Shown here in pieces: positions 45,850 through 59,148 of a stretch of DNA of 64,000 nt. The notes under the pieces are model-generated. The model was not told the DNA's origin and ran no database searches. It saw nothing but the letters and a program-made list of their open reading frames with translations. Every line of letters starts with the position of its first letter. Positions within the stretch are counted from its first letter, which is position 1. A program made the position numbers and the translations under genes. The stretch comes from Rhizophagus clarus (Eukaryota > Glomeromycota > Glomeromycetes > Glomerales > Glomeraceae): NCBI GenBank assembly GCA_015698045.1, contig BLAL01000016.1, forward strand, positions 879,501 through 943,500, given 5' to 3'.

Positions 45850-46950
45850 AAAAAATTAAAATTTCTCTATTAGATTCTAATATTCAAATTAAAGCTACTT
45901 TTTCTATAAAAAAGAAAAAAAATATTAATGTAACTTTTTTTAATAAATTATCAATTCAAAGTTTTAAAAAAAGTTAAAACTAACTTATTGGAATTCTGGT
46001 ATCTAATTTTAAAAATATTTCCTCTAAAAAAAAGGTTAATATCAGATATTAAATAAGTTAAATTAGAAAGTTTCAATAATCAAAACTTACCTATCTGGAT
46101 TTTAATATTCAACTTGAAGTCATTTTTCTTAAAAAAAAAAATATTTAATTTTTTTATTTTTTAGTTTTTTTTATCTGTTAAGATTCTGGTATTTGATTTC
46201 AGAACTACTTTTTCTATAAAAAAAAAAGAAAATATCAATATAATATTTTTTTAATAAATTATATAACATTTTTTTAATAAATTATATAATGTTTTTTAAT
46301 AAATTATATAAAGTTTTTTTAATAAATTAAAGAGTTTAAAGTTTGAAATTAATTTATTAAGATTCTAGTATCCAATTTAAAACCATTTTTCCTAAAAAAA
46401 AAAAATAAGAAAAAAAGAAAAAAAAGTTTAATATAACATTTTTTTTAAATAAATTAAAGTTAGTAAACTTTGATAATTGAAATTTACTTATTAGAATTCT
46501 AGTATTCAACTTTAGAACCATTTTTTAATACACAACAACTGTTGTCTGCTTTGATTATTTAAGCGAAAATACTACTTTTCTAAATCATAATATCTAGTTA
46601 TAATTGCATGATCATCAAATTGAACCTAGTTATCAATAAGACTTATAAGAGGATAATGGTAATTAAAATTCTATGATAATATGATAACCTATAAAAAAAG
46701 AAAAAAAAATGTTAATATGCATGATGTTGTTTTTTAAACAAATTAAAGTCAGAAGTTTTAATATCAAATTTTATCTATTAGAATTTTGATACTTAACTTT
46801 AAAACTATTTTCCTATAAAAAAAGAAAAAACATTAATATAACATTTTTAAATAAATAGTTTGGAAAGATTCAATAAAAGTTACCTGTCAGGATTTTGAAA
46901 TCCAACTTCAGAATTATTTCTTTAAAAAATAAAAAAAAAATTTTTAAATA
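45850..46950 (-). repeat. exon-like array (family 4, copy B), about eight modules
   Basis: Units near 45860, 45980, 46085, 46170, 46350, 46490, 46770 and 46880. On the minus strand the best ones read TTTTTTAAG, a core of about 40 nt (GTTGAATATTAAAATCCAGA), then TAG|GTAAGTTTT, or ATCCTGACAG|GTAACTTTT. Homologous to 35925-36690. About 46230-46325 holds three copies of TTTTTTAATAAATTATATAA. Confidence 0.6.
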
Positions 46951-47641
46951 TAATATTTTTTAAATAAATTAAAATCAGAAAAGTTTTGATAATTAAAATT
47001 TAATTATTAATAAAAGAGAGAAGGGGATGAAAGAAAAGTGAAAGAGTAAAAGATGAAGAATAAATAAGAGAATAAAGGAAAGTAAAAGGATAAAATAAAT
47101 GAAAAAGAAAAGAAAAAAAGTATGAATAGTTTAAAAAAGTTAAAAAAAAGTTTGATCAATTATCAAGATTATATCACATAATTCAAAATTAAGGCTGATT
47201 TTTAACTTTTGCCAGAAAAATCAATTATTAACTATAGTAATAATTTACTATTTAGCTTCAATTAATATAAAATATATAACTATTTGTTCTAATTTAGGTT
47301 AAATGTATTTAAGTCAATTGCAAAATTAATAACAATTGATTATTTTTATTTTAAATTAAATTAAAATATAATTAGCAATCAGATAATTACTGATTGATAC
47401 TTAATTTTAACATTTGTTTTAAAAGTGAATACAGTTATCTCTCTTTATAGCAAATCTTAATATAATGAAGAATATTATATAATATAGGATAGATATTAAT
47501 ATATAAAAAAACCCTTGATTAAATAAATTTTATTAATTATGAGCTGTATATCATTATACAAAGTAAAGTTACAAAACAGTATATATAAAAATGACCTTTT
47601 TTATAATGAATTTTTTTTTCAGTTAAACAAAAATTACTATA
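46951..47641. other. AT-rich spacer
   Basis: A purine-rich patch (AGAGAGAAGGGGATGAAAGA, about 47017-47130), otherwise AT-rich. No gene is recognised. Confidence 0.4.
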
Positions 47642-47798
47642 TGGAGTCTTTGCAATAGAAAAGTACGAAACTCAAAAAAATTTTTAAATTTATTTTATAT
47701 GCTAATTATGTTTTTTATACTAAAATAAGTGTAAATTTAATATTAATTAAATTTTTATTTTTTTTTGAGTTTCGTATCTTTCTATTGCAAAGATCCCA
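47642..47798. mobile_element. 157-bp MITE with about 40-bp TIRs and TA flanks
   Basis: The left arm starts TGGAGTCTTTGCAATAGAAA and continues with TACGAAACTCAAAAAAA. The reversed right arm starts TGGGATCTTTGCAATAGAAA and continues likewise. TA flanks both ends (47640-47641 and 47799-47800). The centre is AT-rich and non-coding. It is inserted at the edge of the decayed family-3 array copy. Confidence 0.65.
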
Positions 47799-48400
47799 TA
47801 TACCAACAGCCCTATAATCATTTAATAAAAAGATACTTTTTTTTAAATACATAATATATAAAAGATACAGAATACTTTTATAAAAAATATTTAATAAATT
47901 ATTTAATAATATCAAAATATTAAATTTTGTCATCAATTTCATTAGCCTTGTATTTGCGCATCAGAGTTAACTTTATCTAGCATTCCTATAAAAATTAAAG
48001 TAAAAAGTTTTTTAAAGAAAATAATAATAATACCTTCCCCAGCCTTCCCTTACCTTAATTCTAAAAGTCTGATTATATTTTCATCTGACAATATTACAAA
48101 AAAAAGAAAAAAATTTAAATAACTTGATGAATTAGAAATAATAATGAAAAACACTTTTCACAATTTTTCTTATTTTAATTTCAAAAGTCTGATCATACTT
48201 TTCATCTAGCAATATTACAAAAAAAAAAAAAATTAAATAATTTAAATAATGACAAAAAATATTTTCTTCAAGCTCCCTTACTTTAATTTCATAAGTCTGG
48301 TTATGTTTTTTATCTGACAATACTACAAAAAAGAAAAAAAAATAATTAATTAAAAAAAAATACTAAAAAACATTTCTTTCAATCCTTCCTTATCTTAATG
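47799..48400 (-). repeat. decayed copy of the family-3 array and its flank
   Basis: 47802-47938 matches 42195-42330. Three to four worn modules follow (near 48065, 48185, 48293), for example AAGTCTGATTATATTTTCATC against AGTCCGGTCGTGCTTTTCGTC. Most differences are C to T or G to A. Acceptor- and donor-like edges (TTACAAAAAA, CCTTACCTTAATT) remain recognisable. Confidence 0.65.
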
Positions 48401-48866
48401 TTATTATTAAATAAAGTTATAATTAGCATTTTCTAATAATAATTTATTTGGTTTTGCAATTGGTTTTGCAGTTCAGTTTTATTAGTCAGTTTTGCAATCA
48501 GTTTAGTTTTGGCTAAAAATCATGGTTTTAAAACTAAAACTGAATTGAATCAACTGTTAGTATCTCTAACTGCACAAAGTATAAACTGATTACTGATTTA
48601 CTACAGTCAATTTCAAATTAAATATTTTTATAATAATATAATATTAAATATAAATTCTTTTAGCTAAGAGAAATATGTGAAAAAAAATGCATTTATAATA
48701 GAACTTTAATTATTGAAAAATTATTTATTTTTACATTTCTATAAAATGACGATCATTACCAAACTATAACCAAAGGCAAAATATTTAGTGAGATCACGTG
48801 AATTAATTTTTTTTTTTTACTGAAAATTCACACGGATAATTTAATTGTCTACAGATCTATTTTGTA
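48401..48866. promoter_or_regulatory. 5' flank of the Prp28 gene
   Basis: AT-rich, with a CACGTG E-box core at about 48796, 70 bp before the start codon, and a T/C-rich stretch between it and the ATG. Repeats of GTTTTGCAATTGGTTTTGCA occur at about 48450-48500. The transcription start is not determined. The bHLH protein in this window is of the class that can bind CACGTG, but a link is only conjecture. Confidence 0.3.
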
Positions 48867-51800
48867 ATGCCAACTGAAAGAACTGAAAGATCTCGAAGGT
48901 GCGCTTACAGAATTTTATTTTATTCATTTTCTAACCTAACAAAAAAATTATTTTTTTTTTTAGGTCGTATGCTGACACTTCCTCAAGCTCTAGGAGACAC
49001 CGTTCCCGGTCACCTCATTCACGCCGGGACGACTCTTACCACAGACATCGATATGGGAGAGAATATGATAGGGATAGTCGAAGAAGTGGTGATTATAGTG
49101 AATTGCCACGTAGGAGCTCACCTAGTCATGATAAAGCACGATATGATTCTCGGGAAATTCGGGACAATGAACAACCAAAAAATGTTTCTGAAAAAACCCT
49201 TAATAATAAAGATTCGACGAAGGAGTCTAATGGTACATCAAAACCGAAAGTTCCAATATCTTTGGAGGAATTATTGCAGAAGAGAGAATCCGAGAAACAG
49301 GTTAATGAAAGGGTAAGTATGATTCGCATATGCTTATGATAATTGGATTTAATTATTCTATACTTCTCGTATTTAGCCCAAATTCTTGACAAAAGAAGAT
49401 CGAGCAAAATTAGCATTGGAAAAACGGCAAAAAGAAGTTGAAGAACAACGTCGTAAACAAGAAGAAGAAAAGCGCCAACAAGAAGAATTTCAAAGACGTG
49501 CAGCGGAAGAAGCTCGTCTAAATGGTGACGACTTAAATTATTATTATGTTCATTTACTATAATTAGTCAGTATAATAAACAATTTTATTTTCTGTTATAG
49601 GATATGGACGTGATAGAAGAGATTATTATGATCGATATGATCGCGATAGATATGACCGTTATGATCGGGAAAGGTCAAGAGTTAAAGACAGAGATAGTGA
49701 AAAACGTCCTAATGATAGGTCAGATACAAATGCAGAAACAGAAAAATTAGACGAAAAGGAATTACAGGCTATAAGGGTATTTTTTTTTTATTTAGTAGTA
49801 GTATTTATGACTTTCATTATGGTTAACAAATAAAAATTTAGGAACGATATATGGGGGGTGAACGAAAAAAACGTAAAATACGTAAAATGAACGAAAAGAA
49901 GTTTGTTTTTGATTGGGATGCCGGAGAAGATACTTCTCAAGACTTCAATCCGTTGTATGCAAATAAACATAATGCACAAATGTTTGGTCGTGGACATTTC
50001 GCAGGCATCGATATCAAAGAACAAAAGCGTGATCGTGCTCAATTTTATAATCAGCTCCTTGAAGAAAGAAGAACGCTTGATCAAAAAGATCGCGCTGAGT
50101 AGTTATTCATTTATATATGCATATTTTTGTTATTTTTAAGACAACTAATGTGTGTAATTCTTTCCAGGGAAAGGATGGAAATTGATAGACGTAAAGAGTT
50201 GAAGACAATGTGGGATGATCGTCATTGGTCAGATAAACCGTTGTCAGAGATGAAAGAAAGGGATTGGCGTATTTTTAAGGAAGATTTCAATATTACCACT
50301 AAAGGTATACCTTTTTTTTTTTTTTTTTTTTTTTTGATTAACCTTTTAAAAATTTAAAATTGTACTAGGTGGCAGTATTCCAAATCCTATAAGATCTTGG
50401 GTAGAATCTGGTTTGTCGGAGCGCATACTTAATCTTATTGATAGTATTGGATATAAAGATCCCACACCTATACAACGACAAGCTATACCAATCGGTTTAC
50501 AAAATAGGGATATTATCGGTATTGCTGAAACAGGTACACAATTTATATAATTTATATCTTATGATTACTTCTTAAAAGTTATTTTCTAACGTTAATCTTC
50601 ATTAGGAAGTGGTAAAACTGCTTCATTTGTAATACCAATGCTTGTATATATATCTGATCTTCCAAGATTGACAGAGGAAAATATGTCAGATGGTCCTTAC
50701 GCCTTAATTTTGGCTCCTACTCGTGAATTAGCTCAGCAAATAGAACAAGAAACATTGAAATTTGCTGCACCTATGGGATTCAATTGTGTTTCCATCGTTG
50801 GTGGGGTAAGTAACATCTGTATAGCACTTTATTTTTGAAATCCCCGTTTTTAACAAATTTTTTCAAAATCTACTGTAGCATGCAGTAGAAGAACAAGCAT
50901 TTAATTTGAGAAATGGCGCTGAAATTATTATCGCTACTCCTGGACGTTTGAAAGATTGTTTGGACCGAAGGATATTAGTTCTTAATCAATGCACCTATGT
51001 AGTCATGGATGAAGTACGTAATATTCTAAAAAATTATCGTTATCTATCAATATTTTTCCGTATTGAATGTTTTATTCTAGGCTGATCGTATGATAGATAT
51101 GGGTTTCGAAACGGACGTAAATGTAATTTTAGACGCATTGCCTGTATCAAATGTGAAGCCAGATACGGAAGAGGCAGAAAATCCGGCTGAAATGCTTAAG
51201 AAGATCGGGCAAAAAGAACGTTATAGACAAACTGTGATGTTTTCAGCTACCATGCCTCCTGCTGTAGAACGTTTGGCTAAAAGGTTCATAATAAAAAAAC
51301 TTATCCATGATGTGTAAATGGATTTAATAATATATGTATAAATTTATAGATATTTAAGACGACCTGCAGTGGTAACTATAGGAACAGCCGGTCAGGCCGT
51401 AGATACTGTTGAACAAAGGGTGGAAATGATAAATGATGAAGGCAGAAAGAAGTATGCGTATACATAAAATATCAACATATTATTCTTCAAAATTTGTTTA
51501 TAAGGTTTAAGAACTAGACTAAATGTATTTAATATCTTATAGAGCAAGACTCCTAGAACTACTTCAAGGTTCTTTTGAACCACCGATTATCATATTTGTT
51601 AATCAAAAGAAAGGTTGTGATGTTCTTGCCAGAGCATTAAACAAGCTTGGGGTAATATAATCAATATTGTATATTGCAATCAAATATAAATTGGATCTTG
51701 TCCTGGGTATTTACTAACCGGCAATCTGATTTTATTTAGTACCGTGCAACAACGCTACACGGTGGCAAAACTCAGGAACAAAGGTAGGTTTTGTTAGTTT

Positions 51801-52446
51801 ATATTTACTTTTACATGTAGAAGATGAATTATTTATTTATTTATTTATTTTTAATACAGAGAAAGTGCATTGGCACATCTTAAAAATGGAACAATGGATA
51901 TACTAGGTTTGTTAAAATTTTTTTTTCTTAATTCGATTTATTATTTGTGCATTGACATAGTATATTCATTTTACATTTAGTGGCTACTGATGTGGCTGGT
52001 CGTGGTATAGATGTAAAGAATGTTTCATTGGTAATCAATTATGATATGGCCAAGAATATCGAAGGTATCCGAATTTTAATGTATTATAGAAGATTTAACG
52101 TAATAAGTGAGTTACGTATTAACCTTTTTTTTTTAGATTACACACATCGTATTGGTCGTACTGGGCGTGCTGGTCAATCTGGTGTCGCAATTACATTCTT
52201 ATCTAATGCAGATGCTGATGTCATGTATGTTTTCTTTTTTTTTTTTTTGGATTTTTTAAATATCTTTCTTACACTTAATTCAATCAAATTTTTCTTAAAT
52301 TGTTCGAAAGGTATGATCTTAAGCAAATGATAATGAAATCACCTATATCTCGTGTTCCTGCCGAATTGTCATCACATCCTTCAGCAATGGCTAAACCCGG
52401 TACTTATATAGCCAAACGAAAACACGAGGAAACTATTTTTCAATAA
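48867..52446 (+). CDS. PRP28: DEAD-box RNA helicase Prp28 (DDX23/U5-100K orthologue), 17 exons, 803 aa
   Basis: Drives exchange of U1 for U6 snRNA at the 5' splice site during spliceosome activation. Exons start at 48867, 48964, 49377, 49601, 49842, 50168, 50369, 50606, 50879, 51081, 51350, 51543, about 51740, 51860, 51981, 52137 and 52311; phases fit to a TAA at 52444-52446. The N-terminal third is RS/RD-rich ([31 protein letters not shown]). The family's linker region [19 protein letters not shown] is present. Helicase motifs: Q motif [40 protein letters not shown] (split by an intron after DE), [16 protein letters not shown]. Length is close to the human protein (820 aa). The true first exon encodes only [10 protein letters not shown] and the frame then changes phase across the intron. 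The intron after exon 10 has a weak GTTCAT donor. Confidence 0.95.
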
Positions 52447-52750
52447 TTTTTTATTTATATTTTATATAATGATTCACGTTCTAGAGGGAATTTTATTTAC
52501 TATCGACTTGTACATATAAATTACACTAATTAATGTGTTATAAATTTACGTTATTCTAATAAATGAAAGAAAATGCATTTTTTTCGCACACTTTTTAAAT
52601 ACGAATCAAATGAATACAAATTTTTTAAAATTAGTATAAGTTACACCAATTGTATGTCCATTAATAATATGCTGCACATCCTAAACATTAATATATACCA
52701 CGTAAAAAGTGTTCTGTTAAAATATCAGATTATCGAGTATCTTTGATATC

Positions 52751-54057
<1,307 letters not shown>

Positions 54058-54068
54058 AATAAATGTGA

Positions 54069-54443
54069 TTATTTAGTAAATTTAAACTCTAAAACTTCTA
54101 TATCACTGCCACGTATAACTACATGGTCGTAAGTTCCAACTGGTGATTCCCAATTCTCAAACCGAAAGCTTGTTTCATTCGCATCTACTGCTTCAAATTT
54201 TCCTTTAATCACTGTACTGTTCAATTTCATTCGAGTTAAATAAATATAGCTTAAATTCTTAAAATAATATTTAACTTACTTCTCATAAAGTCGCGCTATT
54301 GTATTTGCTTTTCGTTTATTTACTTCTAACCAAAAAAGCAAAGACCTTTGTCGTAGTAATGCTCTAATTTTTTGGTCACCATTATTTTCTTGGGAGGTTA
54401 GTAACGTTGAGGTGTCCATTTTAGCGCCTTGTGAGGATTCCAT
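54069..54443 (-). CDS. Gemin7-like protein (SMN complex), two exons, 114 aa
   Basis: Exons (minus): 54443-54280 and 54249-54069; one short intron of 30 bp, phase 2, 115 codons with stop. The N-terminus has KIRALLRQRSLLFWLEVNKRK, a basic helix like that preceding the Sm-like fold in Gemin7. The second exon gives strands VIKGKFEAVDANETSFRFEN and then SPVGTYDHVVIRGSDIEVLEF, which matches the Gemin7 ending (TPIG..., R-x-SDI-x-x-x-x-F). Gemin7 helps the SMN complex load Sm proteins onto snRNAs. The intron is unusually short (30 nt) but both sites (GTAAGT, TTTAAG) are good. Assignment is by pattern recognition of a divergent family. Confidence 0.7.
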
Positions 54444-55562
54444 TATACAAAAAACGGTGGATTTATCTTATTTCTAATTGATCGAAAAAAGTTCTTGAGT
54501 GGAAGATATATTTCTCAGAACTGTTTTGGAACGTTCGCTTAGCCAAATAGCCTATAAAATTCATGGTTTTAAAAATATTAAATCGCAAGTACCAAAAAAA
54601 CAAATATTAGGAATTTTCACTAGTTATTTGTCATAATAGTTATATTGATACGAATTAAAAACGCGTATTACAGGGTAGTTACAGGAACCATGCAAATTAC
54701 AGGGGTTTGTAACTCGTTTATTCATATAACTTTAATAATAGGTAGTATTTTCTTTTAGGTTTATAGACTTTATAGTAGTTGTTTTCTCGATAAGTTTGTA
54801 CAGACATTAATTATGTGATCCGTTTCTAAAATATGTACGTATATTATTGATTATTGAAATATAATTTAAATTTTTTCTCGTTTTATTTTATTTCATTTTA
54901 TTTATTTTCTTTTTTTCTTTTTTTTTTAAAAAAAAAAAAGAAATATGTGTATGTAAATTTCTATTTCTTTTTTAAATATTTAGACTAATATCATTTAGTA
55001 CGTTACATTAAAAAAACTAAGTCCTAAAAGTTACATAAAATTTTTCATACAAAAAAATTATAAAAATATGGAAATTTTGAATTATATTTTTATCTTTGTA
55101 GTTGACCAAAATAAAATAAAATAAAAAACATTAAGAAAATGAAAGATAAAAAAAAAAAAAAAAAAAAAAAAATAATAATAAATGAATAAGAAAAAAACAT
55201 TAAAAAAAGGCCAGGAAAAAAATATTGAAAAGTGAATAATTAATTCAAAGGGAATTTTTTTTTTTAAAATACAAGTAAATGAAAAGAAAATTTTTAATGA
55301 AAAATGATAAACCAAATGAATAAAAAAAACACGAGCCAACTTTAAAAATTTTAAAGAATTGAAAACAAAATACCTACCATTTTGTACATATTGTACACAA
55401 ACCACAAGTTACACAAAATAACCAAACTTTCAAATTTGAAGTGAAAGAATAAAAAAAGGGAATATTTTAATCACGAAAGGGTAATTACATATATGCGTAA
55501 CAACGCAGCCTTCATAGATTTTTTTGAGAAAAGGAGAAACTATAGCTATATTATTTCTTCCG
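54444..55562. other. intergenic region: Gemin7 5' flank and YTH gene 3' flank
   Basis: Near the Gemin7 start there is non-repetitive DNA (to about 54830) that may be its promoter. 54880-55560 is T- and A-homopolymer-rich, with 26 A at about 55147-55172. No gene is supported; the 107-residue antisense frame here is poly-Phe. Confidence 0.5.
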
Positions 55563-58500
55563 CTATGCACTATTGCTAGTTTCAGCGCTCTGTTCTTCCA
55601 TGAGATAAGTCGGTACCATATGGGGTTCGCCTTCTTTGTCATTGCCCATATTTTGTTCTTGTTGTGATGATACTTGATATGTCATATGGCTATCTACATG
55701 AACATTATCTTCTGAAGATCTATAGTATTGCTGCGGTGGTGCAGGCTGATAATGAACTGCACCAGGTTGATAAAGATGAGGAGTAGGAACTGATTGGTAG
55801 TGAGGAGGATGTTGCATGGGTCCCTATACAAAAACAAAATAATGTATATACATATATATGAGAATATTTCGTTGCAATTGTAATTTCAATTAATAAACCC
55901 CTCACTTAGTTTCTACTCTTATGGCGCCATATTTACCCATATTACCTCCACATATTGTTGTTGGTCCAAAGACATCATTGGAGAACCAGCTACAACTGTT
56001 GAAGGTTGGGTAGGTTGTACACGGGTAACACCAACAGGCTGATCTTTGGATGAAGAAGCAGTCCAAGCTTGTTGAGGTACATAACCCGGAGGAGCATGAG
56101 GTGTACCATATGGAGGTATTATAATAGGTTGCGGATGCCAATATCCCGGAGGAGGAGTGAAGAATGCAGGTTGAGCATTTGGCATATAATTAGGATCCAT
56201 CATTGGCGGTATTTGCGCACCGTTTTGAGTGGCCAACACTCTAAAGATAAAAAAGTTCATAAATCATACCAGCTAACGTTTATTAAGACAATTTAAATAC
56301 CTGTCTTGTCCTTCGCTAACGACACCTTGACCATCAATGTTTAATGGCTGAGTTAATAGAGGACCAGACAAATTTGAATACGATGGAATTGTTTGAGATT
56401 TATGGAATTCAGCAAGCAACCTTTCTCCAACGACTGGCTCCACTTCAGTACCATCTCGGCTGATTTTAACTTCGCGATTCGCATTCCACGGATTACGAAG
56501 TTGACGTGTACGAATGAAAGGAAGCTTTTGACTGTTACATAAAAGATATTATTAGAAATTGCCAACAGAATGAAAGTAATAATGTTTATCCGAATTTAAT
56601 TCAGATTCTATAATTATATCCGCAGATTTGTGGAATTACATGTGATATTTTAATAATGATTGATGGAGAAATTCCCATCAACACTAATATATGCATTATG
56701 CAGATCGGCGGATGTGTATTGATAAATATTCTTCATTGTACGTTTAGTAAATAATCACATACACTTTGATCCATTCTACTTTAAAGGTCGTTCCCCAATT
56801 CCTAGATGGAACCACATCATCATCACATTCTTCATTCTCTTCATCTTGAGCCTTTTTCCGCAATTTCAATTCATCTTGATTAGGTGAAAGGCGAGATGAA
56901 GAAGAAGCAGCTAAAGCGGCTTCGTCGATCGGAGTCCATTGTACTGTCTCAGTTGACTCCTTGCTAATCGGACTCAACATTCTAATAATTTTTGTTATAA
57001 TATTTTTTTTTTTCATAGTATTAACTCACAAATCATAAAAATGAAGTTATACCAGAACTCTATTAAACCTGCCTTGCATAACCATAAAATTCTCCACTCT
57101 TATTGGCACTAAATATGAGGTAAACATTCTCGGCACTCTATAATAATGTAAACTGCTTAATAACGTTACGTTATAATTGTGATAAATTAAACAAATATCC
57201 ACCTTAAATGCCTTGTTCAAAGCTGCTTCATTGTGAGGTTGCGTTGCCCAATAACCGTTCTTAACAGAAATGTCAAGATCATCTTGAGTTAACGATTTGA
57301 GAATGAAATACCTATTTTGCGACGATGGTTTTAACGAAGAAACAGAAGAAGCTGGAGACATGGAAGCAACGGATGGTTGCCGAATACGTTGACGCGGTGG
57401 CAAGGATGACCGACGAGATCTAGTGGAAGAAGCGGTTGATCCTGCTTCCGAAGGCGTGGGAGGAGGCGTGTTTTCCGAAACCAAAGCAGGCAATGATTCA
57501 GTTTTCAATTTTAAATCGGCTGATGTTTGCTGAAAGTTAAATGAAAACATGAATTTATTAATTTACGGTAAGGAAAAGTTGGTTTGAAAAAAAGTAAAAA
57601 TTATGGTAGTTTACCTTCCTTGGGCGGCAAACTAATTTAATCCCCTTGAATTCTAATATTAACAATATGTTATAAATGTTATAAGTAAAAATAACCTAAC
57701 AATTAACTAGCATTTTATCTAAAAAAAAAAAAAAAAAAAAAAAAAATTCATACCAATTTCGTTGTATTTGTGTACAGCTTCCATAACAGCTTCATATGTT
57801 TTATAATTCACAAATGCACAATTAGATTTTTTAATGTGAAACACGCTCTGTACATAATGATATTCATTAAAGTCCCAATTAACCAAAGAAGTATATGTCA
57901 AATGTCACGAATGAACATGATTTAATAAAATACCTCCATATTTTCACCCGCGAAAAATTCTTTTAATTCATCATAAGTGGTCGAATCAGGTAAATTTCCA
58001 ACCCAAAGAGCTTTGTCCAATTGTTTAGGTTTTTTTTGCTGATGTATTCTAGGAGTATGTTGAGGACCAAATTCTGGAGTCCTACTAATCTGATCTAGAG
58101 AACTTCTACGAGAAGAGAAACCAGAATCACCACCATTTACATATCTTGTGGGATGAGACTGATGAGGGATTAGAGGTGAAGGATTATGATAAGGAGGGTG
58201 ATGAATCGGAGGAATAACAGGTATTGGTTGATAAGGATAAACGTTTGACCTAACAAAAGTTTGTTGCGCTGAAGGAGGAATTTGAGGAGGGGGCCGCCCA
58301 AATCTAGTGTATTGAGGATCATAAAAGTATTGTCCATTGTTTGGAAAGAATGGAGTAAAATATTGAGACGGAACAGGCATGAAAGGAGTAGTTGGATTCA
58401 AATTCGGATATGACATTGGAGATGTTTCTTCGTACATTTGTGATTGCATATTAATACCATTAGAATATGTTGTATTTGTGGATGTTATGGTATTTGTGTT

Positions 58501-59148
58501 CACGTTACTGTTGGTATTAGCCGGAATTGTATTATCGTTATTGTTACTGTTATTGGAAGAGGATGAAGGTGATGGTGGCGAAGAAGAAATACTAGTATTT
58601 GTTGTAATAATATTAATCGAAGAACTGATTGGTGTTGAATTATGACGTTGGTGTGTAGAATGCGACTTCGATGACCTTTGTGAATTATCATTCATACTTT
58701 GTCTCCGAGGAATTGAAATAGCATTTTCATGAAATGGATCATGATCAGTATCAACACTATATATATTATCATCATGATTAAATGAACCATTAGAAATTTC
58801 ATCTACTTCATCAGGATTAATAATATTGGAAGTCTTTGTTGATGTGTTTCCATTACTAGTCGATTTATTATTATTGATAATGTCTTTGCCTGACACGCTC
58901 TGATAAGCATTGTTAGACTTCAAAATGTCTTTATTTTTGTCTTTGTGTTGTTTTCTCCCTGAATTAATTTTTATTTCTTGACTGGATTCAGCATTCAAAC
59001 TTTGTTCATTTTGTGAGTGTTGAACGTGAAGACTAGGATGAGACGCGGACTTTTTTGGGGCAGTAGTAGAAATAGGAATTTCTCGCGACTCCTTATTTGT
59101 TGAGGTTGTCTGTTGCGTTTCCGCTTCAGTCACTTCCTCACGAGACAT
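55563..59148 (-). CDS. RRM plus YTH domain RNA-binding protein (candidate m6A reader), nine exons, 914 aa
   Basis: Exons (minus): 59148-57934, 57847-57754, 57652-57615, 57529-57203, 57137-57073, 56981-56763, 56531-56301, 56240-55946, 55823-55563; phases fit, 915 codons with stop. The N-terminal 370 residues are Ser/Asn/Pro-rich and disordered. An RRM spans about 379-449 (ALWVGNLPDSTTYDELKEF, NCAFVNYKTYEAVMEAV, FKGIKLVCRPRK). The YTH domain spans about 520-700: RYFILKSLTQDDLDISVKNG, YWATQ (aromatic-cage Trp about 543), VYLIFSANKSGEFYGYARM, WGTTFKVEWIKV, LPFIRTRQLRNPWN and EVKISRDGTEVEP. The tail is Pro/Gln-rich. YTH domains read N6-methyladenosine. The start at 59148 (MSREEV) is preferred over an upstream in-frame ATG at 59172. 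One intron (after 57073) appears to have a GC donor. Confidence 0.9.
57721..57746. repeat. 26-A homopolymer inside an intron
   Basis: On the coding strand this is a 26-T tract a few bases downstream of a GTATGAATT donor, within the intron between RRM exons 2 and 3. It is likely to be length-variable. Confidence 0.8.

Noticed and set aside
48959..49316. Alternative frame continuing straight from the first Prp28 ATG region ([11 protein letters not shown]...)
   Set aside because: The intron at 48899-48963 changes phase; the RS-rich frame is the one that continues into the helicase.
58379..58645. Antisense frame in the YTH gene
   Set aside because: Shadow of the Ser/Asn/Thr-rich N-terminal exon of the RRM-YTH gene.
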